From Burkholderiales bacterium (GTDB taxonomy: Bacteria > Pseudomonadota > Gammaproteobacteria > Burkholderiales > Burkholderiaceae): a stretch of 7,855 bases of DNA. A program made the translations under genes and the position numbers. The stretch lies in the NCBI GenBank assembly GCA_947447845.1, contig CANFNO010000110.1:1-7855 (forward strand). The letters run 5' to 3'. Below are positions 1-6,998 of this stretch, one piece after another. The notes under the pieces are model-generated. The model was not told the DNA's origin. It saw only the letters and a list, made by a program, of their open reading frames with translations, and ran no database searches. The first letter of the stretch is position 1, and every line of letters starts with the position of its first letter.

Positions 1-1081
1 CCTGCTCGTTGAAGTTTTGAACGGCAATCGAGCGACCTGAACCCATCAGGTTGTGGCCCCGGTGTTGCAGCAGTGCGTTCATGGGTACCACCAGAAAGCC
101 TCCCAGACCGCCCAGCAAAATCAGAAACGGCGCCGCCACCCAGACGTTGGTAATGAAGTTCAGCAGAATCACCAGCACACCCATGGCAATGCCCAGTGGC
201 ATGACCAGGGTAGCGTGCTCGAGGCGCATGCGCAGCGAGGCCGCCACTGCACCCACGGCCGTGCCAATGGCCACCACGCCGACTAGGGCCGAGGCTTGAG
301 TCACTGTGTAGCCCAAAGCCGCGGCAGCCCAGGCCAGCACGATGTAGCGCAGGTTGCCGCTGACTCCCCAGAACAGGGTGGTAGTGGCCAGCGAAATTTG
401 GCCTAGCCGGTCGCGCCACAAGCGCACATTGCAATGCCAGAAATCTGGCAACAGGCTGAACAGCTTTTTGGGCATGGGCCGCATCGGAAAATCGGTCAGC
501 GGAATTCGGGTGTTAAACCAGGCTGCCAGCAGGTAGACGAAGATCAATATGCAGATGGCCGCTTCCGGTGGCGTGTCGATGCCAGTGTCGATGTACGGGA
601 TGTCAAAGCTGAGCAATTGGCCGGAGACCATGGGGCCGACCAATTGACCACCCAGCAGCACCCCCAAAATGATGGAGGAAATGGTCAGGCCTTCAATCCA
701 GCCATTGGCTTTCACAAGTTGAGATGCAGGAAGCAACTCGGTCAGGATGCCGTATTTGGCTGGCGAGTAAGCCGCCGCACCCAGGCCAACTACGGCATAG
801 GCCATGAGCGGATGGGTGCCAAACAGCATGAGCAGACAACCCACAACTTTGATGGAGTTGCTCATCAACATGACACGCCCCTTTGGATGGGCGTCGGCGA
901 AGGCCCCCACAAAAGGTGCCAGCACCACATAAAACAGGGCAAACATGGGCACCAGCGCCGCCTGTTGCCAGGTGGGAGCGCCTCCACCACGCAGCAATTG
1001 CACAGCGGCCACAAAGAGTGCGTTGTCGGCCAGCGAGCTGAAGAACTGCGCCGACATGATGGTGTAAAAGCCGCGTTTCAT
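1..1081 (-). CDS. lplT: Lysophospholipid transporter LplT (MFS), 3' end outside window
   Basis: The reverse strand reads without a stop from an ATG at 1081-1079 to the window edge, giving 360 codons. The full family protein is about 400-430 residues, so only the C-terminal end is missing. It is an inner-membrane major facilitator protein; family members flip lysophospholipids inward for re-acylation. Seen in the sequence: an early FFSSLADNALFV segment (residues 13-24), an MFS motif-A loop GAFADAHPKGR (59-69) between the second and third helices, an LplT-characteristic YSPAKYGILTELLP stretch (105-118), and a run of hydrophobic helices to the end. The ribosome site is weak (GGATCA just before ATG). 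No acyltransferase (Aas) domain is visible here; whether one lies downstream cannot be seen. The gene is divergent from alr. The family call is firm; the substrate is inferred from homology. Confidence 0.92.
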   Translation of the reverse strand, partial: MKRGFYTIMSAQFFSSLADNALFVAAVQLLRGGGAPTWQQAALVPMFALFYVVLAPFVGAFADAHPKGRVMLMSNSIKVVGCLLMLFGTHPLMAYAVVGLGAAAYSPAKYGILTELLPASQLVKANGWIEGLTISSIILGVLLGGQLVGPMVSGQLLSFDIPYIDTGIDTPPEAAICILIFVYLLAAWFNTRIPLTDFPMRPMPKKLFSLLPDFWHCNVRLWRDRLGQISLATTTLFWGVSGNLRYIVLAWAAAALGYTVTQASALVGVVAIGTAVGAVAASLRMRLEHATLVMPLGIAMGVLVILLNFITNVWVAAPFLILLGGLGGFLVVPMNALLQHRGHNLMGSGRSIAVQNFNEQ

Positions 1082-1096
1082 TGATCCGGGGATGCC

Positions 1097-1115
1097 GCGC
1101 CGGTCATGCCGGCGC
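1097..1115. repeat. Perfect GC-rich inverted repeat in the lplT-alr divergent gap
   Basis: The arms GCGCCGG (1097-1103) and CCGGCGC (1109-1115) are perfectly complementary around a 5-base loop, TCATG. On the lplT mRNA the hairpin would lie 15 bases upstream of the start codon. On the plus strand it is followed by a T-rich stretch (TTTTGTT, 1122-1128), the order seen in terminators, but no plus-strand gene precedes it. It could be a leader hairpin affecting lplT translation or a block to antisense transcription; the role is not established. Confidence 0.5.
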
Positions 1116-1207
1116 TGAAGGTTTTGTTATGGGGCTCCAAACGTTGTGGGGTTATAGCACGGCACGCAGTGTCAGAATCGGGGGAACAAGACAGCCCGGT
1201 CCCGTAA

Positions 1208-2302
1208 ATGCCCCGCCCGATACAAGCCACCATCCATTCCCACGCCCTGGCCCACAACCTGAATCAGGCCAGGCGCCAGGCGCCCGATGCCCGCGTCTGG
1301 GCCGTAGTCAAGGCCAATGCCTATGGTCACGGCATTGAGCGCGTGTTTGATGGCTTGCGTGGCGCCGATGGTTTTGCCCTGCTGGACTTGGCCGAGGCAC
1401 AGCGCGTAAGAGCCCTGGGCTGGCGCGGCCCGGTGCTCTTGCTCGAGGGGGCGTTTGAGCTGCGTGACCTGGAGCTGTGCTCTCGTCTGGACCTGTGGCA
1501 CACCGTGCACTGCGAGCAGCAGATCGACATGCTGGCTGCGCACAAGACCAACGTGCCGCAACGTGTTTTCCTCAAGCTCAATAGCGGCATGAACCGCCTG
1601 GGCTTTAGACCAGAGCAATACCGCAGCGCCTGGACCCGGCTCAATGCCCTGCCACAGGTGGATGAAATTTCTCACATGACGCACTTCAGCGACGCCGACG
1701 GCCCCAATGGCATCGCAACCCAAATGGCCGTGTTTGAAAACACCACGCGCGATTTGCCGGGCGAGCGCACGGTCAGCAACAGCGCTGGCGTGTTGCGTCA
1801 CGCGGGCGTTCCGGCGGCCAGTGACTGGGTGCGCCCGGGTATCGCTGTCTATGGCAGCGCGCCAGACTATCCAGAAAACAGTGCCCGCCATTGGGACCTG
1901 CAACCCACCATGACGCTAGAAGCCAAAGTCATTGCCGTGCAAAACCTGCAGGCCGGTGACACGGTCGGTTATGGCTCCAGTTTTCGCGCCGCTGGTCCCA
2001 TGCGCATTGGCGTGGTGGCCTGCGGTTATGCCGATGGTTATCCGCGCATATGCCCTACCGGCACACCGGTGCTAGTCGAAGGGGCGCGTAGCCGCACGGT
2101 GGGGCGCGTCAGCATGGACATGCTCAGTGTGGACCTTACCGCGCTGCCCGCCGCCGGGCAGGGCAGCAGCGTCACGCTGTGGGGCCGAGCCGCCAACGGC
2201 GAGATATTGGAAATCGACGAAGTGGCGGCCATGGCCGGTACGCTGTCTTACGAACTCCTGTGTGCGCTGGCGGCACGCGTGCCCGTGGTGGTGACTGAAT
2301 GA
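1208..2302 (+). CDS. alr: Alanine racemase
   Basis: A 364-residue fold-type III PLP enzyme, the usual length for alanine racemase. It interconverts L- and D-alanine in the cytoplasm and so supplies D-alanine for peptidoglycan. Seen: the PLP-lysine motif [11 protein letters not shown] (residues 32-42, K35 forming the Schiff base); [11 protein letters not shown] (123-133); the phosphate-binding SNSAG (190-194); [10 protein letters not shown] (207-216); and the second catalytic base Y255 in VGYGSSF. The C-terminal beta domain has the expected [11 protein letters not shown] segment. The start at 1208 places the protein N-terminus a few residues before the first strand, as in the family, although no clear Shine-Dalgarno site precedes it. 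There is no adjacent D-amino-acid dehydrogenase gene, which favours a biosynthetic Alr over catabolic DadX. Its stop overlaps the start of the next gene. Confidence 0.95.
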   Translation: MPRPIQATIHSHALAHNLNQARRQAPDARVWAVVKANAYGHGIERVFDGLRGADGFALLDLAEAQRVRALGWRGPVLLLEGAFELRDLELCSRLDLWHTVHCEQQIDMLAAHKTNVPQRVFLKLNSGMNRLGFRPEQYRSAWTRLNALPQVDEISHMTHFSDADGPNGIATQMAVFENTTRDLPGERTVSNSAGVLRHAGVPAASDWVRPGIAVYGSAPDYPENSARHWDLQPTMTLEAKVIAVQNLQAGDTVGYGSSFRAAGPMRIGVVACGYADGYPRICPTGTPVLVEGARSRTVGRVSMDMLSVDLTALPAAGQGSSVTLWGRAANGEILEIDEVAAMAGTLSYELLCALAARVPVVVTE

Positions 2303-3510
2303 AATACCTACCCATTCCGATTGCATTGCTCGAAGTCGGCAAACCCTTGCCGGTCGATGTGCTCAATGATGCCGGGCAACTGCTGCTGCGCCGGGGCCAG
2401 CCGGTGGTGTCGGAGCAGCATCGCGAAAAGTTGAACGCGTTCAACGCCTGCACAACGGAAACCGATGGTCAAGCTTGGCAGCGTGCCTACGAGCGCATGG
2501 TGCACGAAATGCTCAATAGCGGTGCTGACGTGCGTGATGTGGCTAAAGCGCCCATGCCAGGAACAATCCTTGAGAGTGACTACGTGGTGGGCAAGCAACT
2601 TAGTGGCGGCTGGCTGGATTTGCAGGAGGTGCTGCGCGGCATTCTGTACCAGGGTGGTCTATCCATCAATCCGCTGCCCCGCCTCAAAGGCATTCAAGAC
2701 AAATTGATGCTGCTGTTGCAACAAGACGCGGATGCCAGCCTGTTCGAGTTGTTTCAGGCGCTTGCCGATTCCAGGCTGGGCTATTGCGCCACACACGCCT
2801 TGCTGTGCGCGGTGGTGTGCGAACTGACTGCAGCGAAACTCGGTTTTCCCGGGCTACAGCGCCAACCCTTGATGGCGGCTGCGCTCACCATGAATATTGG
2901 CATGGCACGCGAACAAGACAGCCTTGCGCGCCAGACTAGCCCCATCAACGACTGGCAGCGTACCCTGGTCGCGGAGCATCCCATGCGCAGCGCGCAGATA
3001 CTGCGAGAGTTCGGTGTGGACGATGTCCACCAACTCGACATGGTGCGTTGGCACCACGCTCCGGAATCCGATGATGCTTCTCCGACCAACCAGACCAGCC
3101 GGCGTCTATTGCATCTGGCGGATGTTTTTGTCGCCCGCACCGCGGCCCGGCGCACGCGCTCGGCACAAGCGCCGGTGGCGGCGGTTAAAAGCATGGTGTT
3201 TGGCGCCGGTGGCGGCGACCTCGGCTTGGGATCGGCGATGGCACAGGCCGTGGGCTTCTACCCGCCTGGCAGCTACGTCAAGCTGATCAATGGCGAAATA
3301 GCGGTGGCCGTGCAACGTGGCGAGCGGGCCAACACGCCCTGGGTCATCAGCATCGTGGGCAGTGACGCCATACCCCTGGCCAAGTACCAGTGCAAAAGCA
3401 CGGCTGAACCGCGCGATGCCATCAGCGCGCCGGTTAACTTCGCCAATGTAAAAGTCTCAGTCAGCGCGGAGAAAGTGCAAAAGGCGCGAGAACGCATTCC
3501 CAAGCCCTGA
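2299..3510 (+). CDS. Degenerate HD-GYP-type protein, probably catalytically inactive
   Basis: A 403-residue cytoplasmic protein with no signal or membrane segment. Layout: an N-terminal segment of the kind preceding many HD-GYP domains ([14 protein letters not shown], 20-33), a helical linker, an HD-GYP-like core (about 145-300), and a C-terminal extension with [12 protein letters not shown] (318-329) and GE (332-333). Core positions that survive are H166, H227 in EHP, H252-H253, and D275 in LADVF. The HD doublet expected in LLHDIGK is replaced by LTMNIGM (196-202), with M198 and N199 at the metal-ligand positions. The DG-x-GYP loop after HH reads APESDDASP. Active HD-GYP proteins hydrolyse cyclic di-GMP using these residues, so this one is more likely a binding or scaffold protein (inference). 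Its ATG overlaps the alr stop (ATGA), implying translational coupling. Confidence 0.8.
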   Translation: MKYLPIPIALLEVGKPLPVDVLNDAGQLLLRRGQPVVSEQHREKLNAFNACTTETDGQAWQRAYERMVHEMLNSGADVRDVAKAPMPGTILESDYVVGKQLSGGWLDLQEVLRGILYQGGLSINPLPRLKGIQDKLMLLLQQDADASLFELFQALADSRLGYCATHALLCAVVCELTAAKLGFPGLQRQPLMAAALTMNIGMAREQDSLARQTSPINDWQRTLVAEHPMRSAQILREFGVDDVHQLDMVRWHHAPESDDASPTNQTSRRLLHLADVFVARTAARRTRSAQAPVAAVKSMVFGAGGGDLGLGSAMAQAVGFYPPGSYVKLINGEIAVAVQRGERANTPWVISIVGSDAIPLAKYQCKSTAEPRDAISAPVNFANVKVSVSAEKVQKARERIPKP

Positions 3511-3555
3511 GGGCAGCCACCGGGTATCTGTGGTTTTGTACAGTAACATCCCGCC

Positions 3556-4923
3556 ATGGCTAAAGAAAAAACGATTTTTACCTGCAACGAATGCGGCGGC
3601 ACGTCCCCGAAATGGCTGGGCAAATGCCCTGCCTGTAACGCCTGGAATACGCTGATCGAATCGGTGGCCAGTAACGAGGCTCCCACCAAGAACCGCTTTG
3701 CATCACTGGCCAAAACCGCTGAAGTGGCGGTGCTGTCTGACATCGAGGCCAGTGATGTGGACCGCACCCCTACCGGCCACGAAGAACTGGACCGCGTGCT
3801 AGGCGGCGGCATGGTCGAGGGCGGTGTGGTCTTGATCGGCGGCGACCCCGGCATCGGCAAGTCCACGTTGCTGCTGCAGGCGCTCGATTCGCTACAGCGC
3901 CAGGGCAAGAGCACCTTGTATGTCACCGGAGAAGAGAGTGGGGCCCAAGTCGCGCTGCGCTCCCGCCGTCTGGGGCTGGACAAGTCCCAGGTCAAGGTAC
4001 TGGCCGAAATTCAGCTGGAAAAGATCCTCGCCACACTCACCGCCCACAGCCCGGATGTGGCCGTGATTGACTCCATCCAGACCGTCTATTCCGAGCAACT
4101 GACCAGTGCGCCAGGCTCCGTCGCCCAGGTGCGCGAATGCGCGGCGCACCTGACGCGCGCGGCCAAGGCCAGCGGCACCGCCATCGTGCTGGTCGGCCAC
4201 GTCACCAAAGACGGTACGCTGGCGGGGCCCCGGGTGCTGGAGCACATGGTGGACACGGTGTTGTATTTCGAGGGCGACACCCACAGCCAATTCCGCCTGG
4301 TGCGCGCCATCAAGAACCGCTTTGGCGCCGTCAACGAGATCGGCGTTTTTGCCATGACCGAAAAGGGTTTGAAAGGCGTGTCCAACCCCAGCGCCATTTT
4401 CTTGAGCCAGCACGCCGAGCCGGTGCCTGGAAGCTGCGTCATGGTCACGCTGGAGGGCACGCGCCCCATGCTGGTGGAGATCCAGGCGCTGGTGGACACA
4501 GGCGGGCCGTCTCCACGCCGCTTGTCGGTCGGCCTGGACAAGGACAGGCTGGCTATGTTGCTCGCGGTGCTGCACCGCCACGCCGGTGTGGCTTGCATGG
4601 ATCAGGATGTGTTTGTGAATGCGGTGGGTGGCGTGCGCATCAGCGAACCGGCAGCCGATCTGGCGGTGATGCTTTCCATCTCATCGTCCTTGCGTGGCAA
4701 GCCTTTGCCCAAGGGCTTCATTGCCTTTGGTGAGGTCGGGCTGGCTGGTGAAGTGCGTCCGGCGCCACGCGGTCAGGAGCGTCTGAAGGAGGCCGCCAAG
4801 CTGGGTTTCAGCATGGCCCTAGTGCCCAAGGCCAATGCACCCAAGAAGCCGATTGAGGGATTGACCATTCACGCCGTAGAGCGGGTTGAAGAAGCCATGC
4901 AAGTGGTGCGCTCGCTGACGTAA
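3556..4923 (+). CDS. radA: DNA repair protein RadA
   Basis: A 455-residue protein, the normal length for bacterial RadA/Sms, a RecA-like ATPase that drives branch migration and extends heteroduplex in recombination intermediates. Domains in order: a C4 zinc finger at the N-terminus (C10, C13, C24, C27); a RecA-like ATPase with Walker A GGDPGIGKST (95-104, K102), GEES (125-128) and Walker B VAVIDS (168-173); the RadA-specific KNRFG motif (253-257); and a Lon-protease-like C-terminal domain (about 275-455) that in this family is structural, not proteolytic. All key residues are present. The start is fixed by the zinc finger, which begins 10 residues in; no good ribosome site is seen. It lies 45 bases after the HD-GYP-like gene and nine bases before the next gene, consistent with co-transcription. 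Confidence 0.97.
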   Translation: MAKEKTIFTCNECGGTSPKWLGKCPACNAWNTLIESVASNEAPTKNRFASLAKTAEVAVLSDIEASDVDRTPTGHEELDRVLGGGMVEGGVVLIGGDPGIGKSTLLLQALDSLQRQGKSTLYVTGEESGAQVALRSRRLGLDKSQVKVLAEIQLEKILATLTAHSPDVAVIDSIQTVYSEQLTSAPGSVAQVRECAAHLTRAAKASGTAIVLVGHVTKDGTLAGPRVLEHMVDTVLYFEGDTHSQFRLVRAIKNRFGAVNEIGVFAMTEKGLKGVSNPSAIFLSQHAEPVPGSCVMVTLEGTRPMLVEIQALVDTGGPSPRRLSVGLDKDRLAMLLAVLHRHAGVACMDQDVFVNAVGGVRISEPAADLAVMLSISSSLRGKPLPKGFIAFGEVGLAGEVRPAPRGQERLKEAAKLGFSMALVPKANAPKKPIEGLTIHAVERVEEAMQVVRSLT

Positions 4924-4932
4924 TATGCCCCC

Positions 4933-5286
4933 ATGTCCTGGCTCAACAAACTCCCCAACTCCATCCGCAGCGCCAGCGGTCTGGAGTGGACGCTGTGGCG
5001 CAAGCTACCGTTGATTTTTCTGGTGGGAACGGCCTTGCCGTTGGCTGCTGCAGTGGCCCTGCATCTGCTGACGGACCAGACCAGCGCGGCCCAATCGCGC
5101 TGGCTGCAAACCATGGACTACGTGGTGGCAGGCGTAGTGATTTTTCACTGGACTGCCGTGGCGACCATCGCCATCGGCTGTGTGGTGGTGATGCTGATGA
5201 AGGGACCGGCCTACGTAGCCGATGATCCTATGGAGGTCTCGCACAGCGACAAACCGCGCAGCAGCGTACAGACCCGCGAACCTTAA
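4933..5286 (+). CDS. Small membrane protein with two helices, unknown function
   Basis: I do not recognise a named family. The 117-residue product has a short amphipathic, basic N-terminus (about 1-24, with WRKLP), a first hydrophobic helix (about 26-46, rich in L, A and V), a linker (about 47-62), a second helix (about 63-89) containing a buried H and W (FHWTAVATIAIG), and a polar, charged C-tail with no clear fold. There is no signal peptidase site, so it is probably an inner-membrane protein. It begins nine bases after the radA stop, without a clear Shine-Dalgarno site, so it is likely translated from the radA message. A terminator-like hairpin follows, making it the last gene of the alr-radA group. 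Codon use resembles the neighbours. The coding call is supported by length, start position and clean membrane topology. Confidence 0.75.
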   Translation: MSWLNKLPNSIRSASGLEWTLWRKLPLIFLVGTALPLAAAVALHLLTDQTSAAQSRWLQTMDYVVAGVVIFHWTAVATIAIGCVVVMLMKGPAYVADDPMEVSHSDKPRSSVQTREP

Positions 5287-5297
5287 TCCCCCACGAT

Positions 5298-5337
5298 CGG
5301 TTGCTACGCGTCCCAAGCGGGCAACCGGCATTGTTTT
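5298..5337 (+). terminator. Probable rho-independent terminator after the radA group
   Basis: The arms CGGTTGC (5298-5304) and GCAACCG (5321-5327) are perfectly complementary. The 16-base interval can add a further three pairs (CGC 5307-5309 with GCG 5317-5319) across a small internal bulge. A T-rich stretch, TTGTTTT (5331-5337), follows the stem. The hairpin sits just after the stop of the small membrane gene and before the cytochrome operon. The T-run begins three bases after the stem and is interrupted by one G, so termination may be partial. Confidence 0.6.
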
Positions 5338-5367
5338 AAGGCGGATTTAATCTGCCCTCCGTACGAT
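5335..5367 (+). promoter_or_regulatory. Candidate PmrA/QseB-type operator and -10 for the cytochrome operon
   Basis: Two half-sites in direct repeat, TTTAAG (5335-5340) and TTTAAT (5346-5351), are separated by five bases, giving one helical turn (11 bp) between starts. This fits the YTTAAK-N5-YTTAAK pattern known for PmrA-group response regulators. A -10-like TACGAT lies at 5362-5367, 10 bases beyond the second half-site, a geometry typical of OmpR/PhoB-class activation at promoters lacking a good -35; none is seen here. The same DNA carries an imperfect palindrome, GGCGGAT-TTA-ATCTGCC (5340-5356), an alternative site for a dimeric regulator. Promoter and operator are inferred from sequence only. 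Confidence 0.5.
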
Positions 5368-5377
5368 GCGTAGCCAT

Positions 5378-5382
5378 GGAGG
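5378..5382 (+). promoter_or_regulatory. Ribosome binding site that sets the SHP cytochrome start
   Basis: GGAGG is followed by a 5-base spacer and then ATG at 5388. An in-frame ATG at 5376 overlaps this site and has no ribosome site of its own, so 5388 is the better start. Confidence 0.85.
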
Positions 5383-5387
5383 TTCTT

Positions 5388-5792
5388 ATGTCTTTTTGCA
5401 AGTTTTTTTCGATCGCCGCGCCCTTGGCACTGGCTCTTCTTTCCACCTCTGCGCAGGCGCAGACGACACCTGCTGAGCAGATGGCGGGTTATGTCGCTCA
5501 GGCGGGTCAACCGGCCCAGGCGGCTCGTGGGCAGGAGTTTTTTACCACCAAGCATGGCAAGGAATGGAGTTGCTCCACGTGCCATACGGCCAAGCCCACT
5601 GTGGACGGCAAACATGCCACCACCGGCAAGGTCATTACACCGATGGCACCGGCTTTTAATGCGCAACGATTTACCGATGCCGCCAAGACCGAAAAGTGGT
5701 TCCGCCGCAATTGCAACGATGTGGTGGGGCGTGAATGCACAGCCGCTGAAAAAGCTGACTTGCTGAGCTGGTTGCTCTCGCTCAAATCTTGA
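5388..5792 (+). CDS. shp: Secreted monoheme cytochrome c of the SHP family (DUF1924)
   Basis: A 134-residue precursor. A Sec signal peptide (residues 1-24, ending AQA before Q25) sends it to the periplasm. One heme-attachment motif, CSTCH, is at 62-66 (H66 proximal ligand), and the C-terminal half has KWFRRNCNDVVGREC (103-117). This matches the sphaeroides heme protein family, in which the distal heme ligand is an asparagine rather than methionine and is displaced when O2 or another small ligand binds; N108 is the best candidate here by distance from the heme motif. C109 and C117 flank the region and could form the disulfide known near the ligand in this family. M86 is the only methionine after the heme motif. 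It heads an operon with the diheme cytochrome and cytochrome b that accompany SHP in other proteobacteria. Physiological substrate is unknown; O2 and NO chemistry have been proposed for the family. Confidence 0.85.
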   Translation: MSFCKFFSIAAPLALALLSTSAQAQTTPAEQMAGYVAQAGQPAQAARGQEFFTTKHGKEWSCSTCHTAKPTVDGKHATTGKVITPMAPAFNAQRFTDAAKTEKWFRRNCNDVVGRECTAAEKADLLSWLLSLKS

Positions 5793-5809
5793 TTTACTGA
5801 AAGCAGACG

Positions 5810-6280
5810 ATGAAAAAAGTATGGATGTCCCTTGCTGCAGCGGCCACACTGGCCCTGTCCATGACGGGTCAGGCGCACGCAGAGCATGGCGGTTATGGCG
5901 TAACACCGCTGCCCAAACACCAGCAGGAGTGCTCTTCGTGCCACGTCGCGTATCCACCCGGCCTGCTGCCTGCAGCCTCCTGGGGCCGCATCATGGGCAA
6001 TTTGAATAAGCACTTTGGCACCGATGCATCACTGGACGATGCCAGCACACGCGAAATTGCAACCTGGCTGAAGGCCAACGCAGGTGGCGGTCGGCGTGGC
6101 GGCGAAGAGCCAGCGCAGGATCGCATCAGCAAAGCCAATTGGTTCGTGCGTCAGCACGACGAAGTGTCCACCAGCACCTGGAAGCGCGCCAGCATTGGCA
6201 GCGCGGCCAATTGCTCGGCTTGCCACGCCGGTGCTGCCAAGGGTGACTTCAACGAACATGCGGTGCGTATTCCCAAATGA
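5810..6280 (+). CDS. dhc: Periplasmic diheme cytochrome c (DHC), redox partner of SHP
   Basis: A 156-residue precursor with a Sec signal peptide (1-24, ending AHA before E25). Two heme motifs are present, CSSCH (41-45) and CSACH (135-139), one in each half. The first half carries AYPPGLLPAASW directly after the heme, and the protein ends soon after the second heme in RIPK; both fit the DHC family that donates electrons to SHP. H68, H116 and other histidines are available as distal ligands. A Gly/Arg-rich loop (GGGRRGGEE, 92-100) links the two halves. The gene starts 17 bases after the SHP stop with only a weak ribosome site, and its stop overlaps the cytochrome b start (ATGA), so the three are likely made together. 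Role as electron shuttle between membrane cytochrome b and SHP is inferred from family and operon. Confidence 0.88.
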   Translation: MKKVWMSLAAAATLALSMTGQAHAEHGGYGVTPLPKHQQECSSCHVAYPPGLLPAASWGRIMGNLNKHFGTDASLDDASTREIATWLKANAGGGRRGGEEPAQDRISKANWFVRQHDEVSTSTWKRASIGSAANCSACHAGAAKGDFNEHAVRIPK

Positions 6281-6960
6281 GTGACTTGAACCAAGGCACG
6301 CAAAAGATTCGCATCTGGGACGCCCCGGTGCGGGTGTTCCACTGGCTGCTGGTGCTCAGCTTTGTCGGGGCCTATATCACCGCTGAGAGTGAGGTCTGGC
6401 GCCTGGTGCACGTCACCCTGGGTTACACCTTGGGCGGCTTGCTGGCGTTCCGCATTGTTTGGGGTGTGATCGGCACGCGCTATGCCCGCTTTGGTAGCTT
6501 TGTGCGTGGACCCGGCGCTGTGATTCAGTATCTGAAATCCATCCGGGCCAAGCAGCCCGAACACCACCTGGGTCACAACCCGGCGGGAGCCGTCGCGATC
6601 GTGCTATTGATGCTTTTGGGCCTGGGTATAACGGCCACTGGATACATCACCTACAACGACCTGGGTCCGGGTTGGGTCTCTGAGTTGCACGATCTGCTGG
6701 CCAATGCGATGGTGCTGGTCATCATCGGGCATCTGGTGGGTGTGGTGACCGCCAGCTTGCAGCACAAGGAAAATCTGGTGCGCTCCATGGTCACGGGGTT
6801 CAAGACCGGCGCGGTCGACCAGGGCATACGCCGCACCTGGACGGTCGTGGCAGTGGCTATCGTGATTGCTGTGCTGGGTTTCTGGTGGCAGCAATGGCAG
6901 AGCGCACCCAAGCCGGATGCAACTGTGGCGGCAGAGACCACCCTCGAGGCGGCAAAATAA
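6277..6960 (+). CDS. Membrane cytochrome b561-type protein (Ni-hydrogenase cytochrome b family)
   Basis: A 227-residue integral membrane protein. After a short cytoplasmic N-terminus comes IWDAPVRVFHWLL (13-25), the entry to helix 1 typical of bacterial b561 / hydrogenase cytochrome b proteins. Helices are at about 20-36, 43-65, 104-122 and 137-157, and an extra one at about 186-204. Candidate b-heme ligands are H22, H45, H138 and H152, the expected set of one or two histidines per helix. The tail after the last helix is polar and Ala/Glu-rich. Such proteins oxidise membrane quinol and pass electrons to periplasmic cytochromes, here most likely DHC and then SHP. It overlaps the DHC stop by four bases. 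No hydrogenase subunit genes are nearby, so a role with hydrogenase is unlikely. The fifth helix is a prediction by eye. Confidence 0.88.
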   Translation: MSDLNQGTQKIRIWDAPVRVFHWLLVLSFVGAYITAESEVWRLVHVTLGYTLGGLLAFRIVWGVIGTRYARFGSFVRGPGAVIQYLKSIRAKQPEHHLGHNPAGAVAIVLLMLLGLGITATGYITYNDLGPGWVSELHDLLANAMVLVIIGHLVGVVTASLQHKENLVRSMVTGFKTGAVDQGIRRTWTVVAVAIVIAVLGFWWQQWQSAPKPDATVAAETTLEAAK

Positions 6961-6970
6961 CACCCCATTC

Positions 6971-6990
6971 AGCACACGCTCTTGTGTGCT
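6971..6990 (+). terminator. Intercistronic hairpin between cytochrome b and response regulator genes
   Basis: Perfect 7-base arms AGCACAC (6971-6977) and GTGTGCT (6984-6990) enclose a 6-base loop. The following bases TTGCTTTC are T-rich but interrupted. It lies 10 bases after the cytochrome b stop and 18 bases before the regulator start. It could be a weak terminator or an mRNA-processing or stability element that lowers regulator expression relative to the cytochromes; the role is inferred. Confidence 0.5.
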
Positions 6991-6998
6991 TTGCTTTC

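Noticed and set aside
434..1084. 216-codon plus-strand open frame
   Set aside because: It is antisense to lplT, has an implausible Gln/His-rich composition, and the opposite strand gives a clear transporter; it results from GC3 bias.
1151..1158. TATA-like elements in the lplT-alr gap as promoters
   Set aside because: TATAGC (plus) and TATAAC (minus) resemble -10 boxes, but neither has a -35 at an acceptable spacing, so promoters were not called although some must exist in this gap.
1172..1903. 243-codon minus-strand open frame
   Set aside because: It is antisense to alr, whose catalytic motifs are all present on the plus strand.
3515..3537. Possible terminator between the HD-GYP-like gene and radA
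   Set aside because: The stem is only six pairs including a G-T pair, with a 9-base loop and the T-run partly inside the stem; too weak to call.
3892..4581. 229-codon minus-strand open frame
   Set aside because: It lies wholly within radA in antisense, is low in recognisable motifs and rich in His/Gln/Ala, as expected for a shadow frame.
5376..5387. Upstream in-frame ATG for the SHP cytochrome
   Set aside because: It overlaps the GGAGG ribosome site used by ATG 5388 and would spoil the normal signal-peptide N-terminus.
6277..6960. Hydrogenase cytochrome b subunit
   Set aside because: The fold matches that family, but no hydrogenase genes are present and the operon partners are SHP and DHC.
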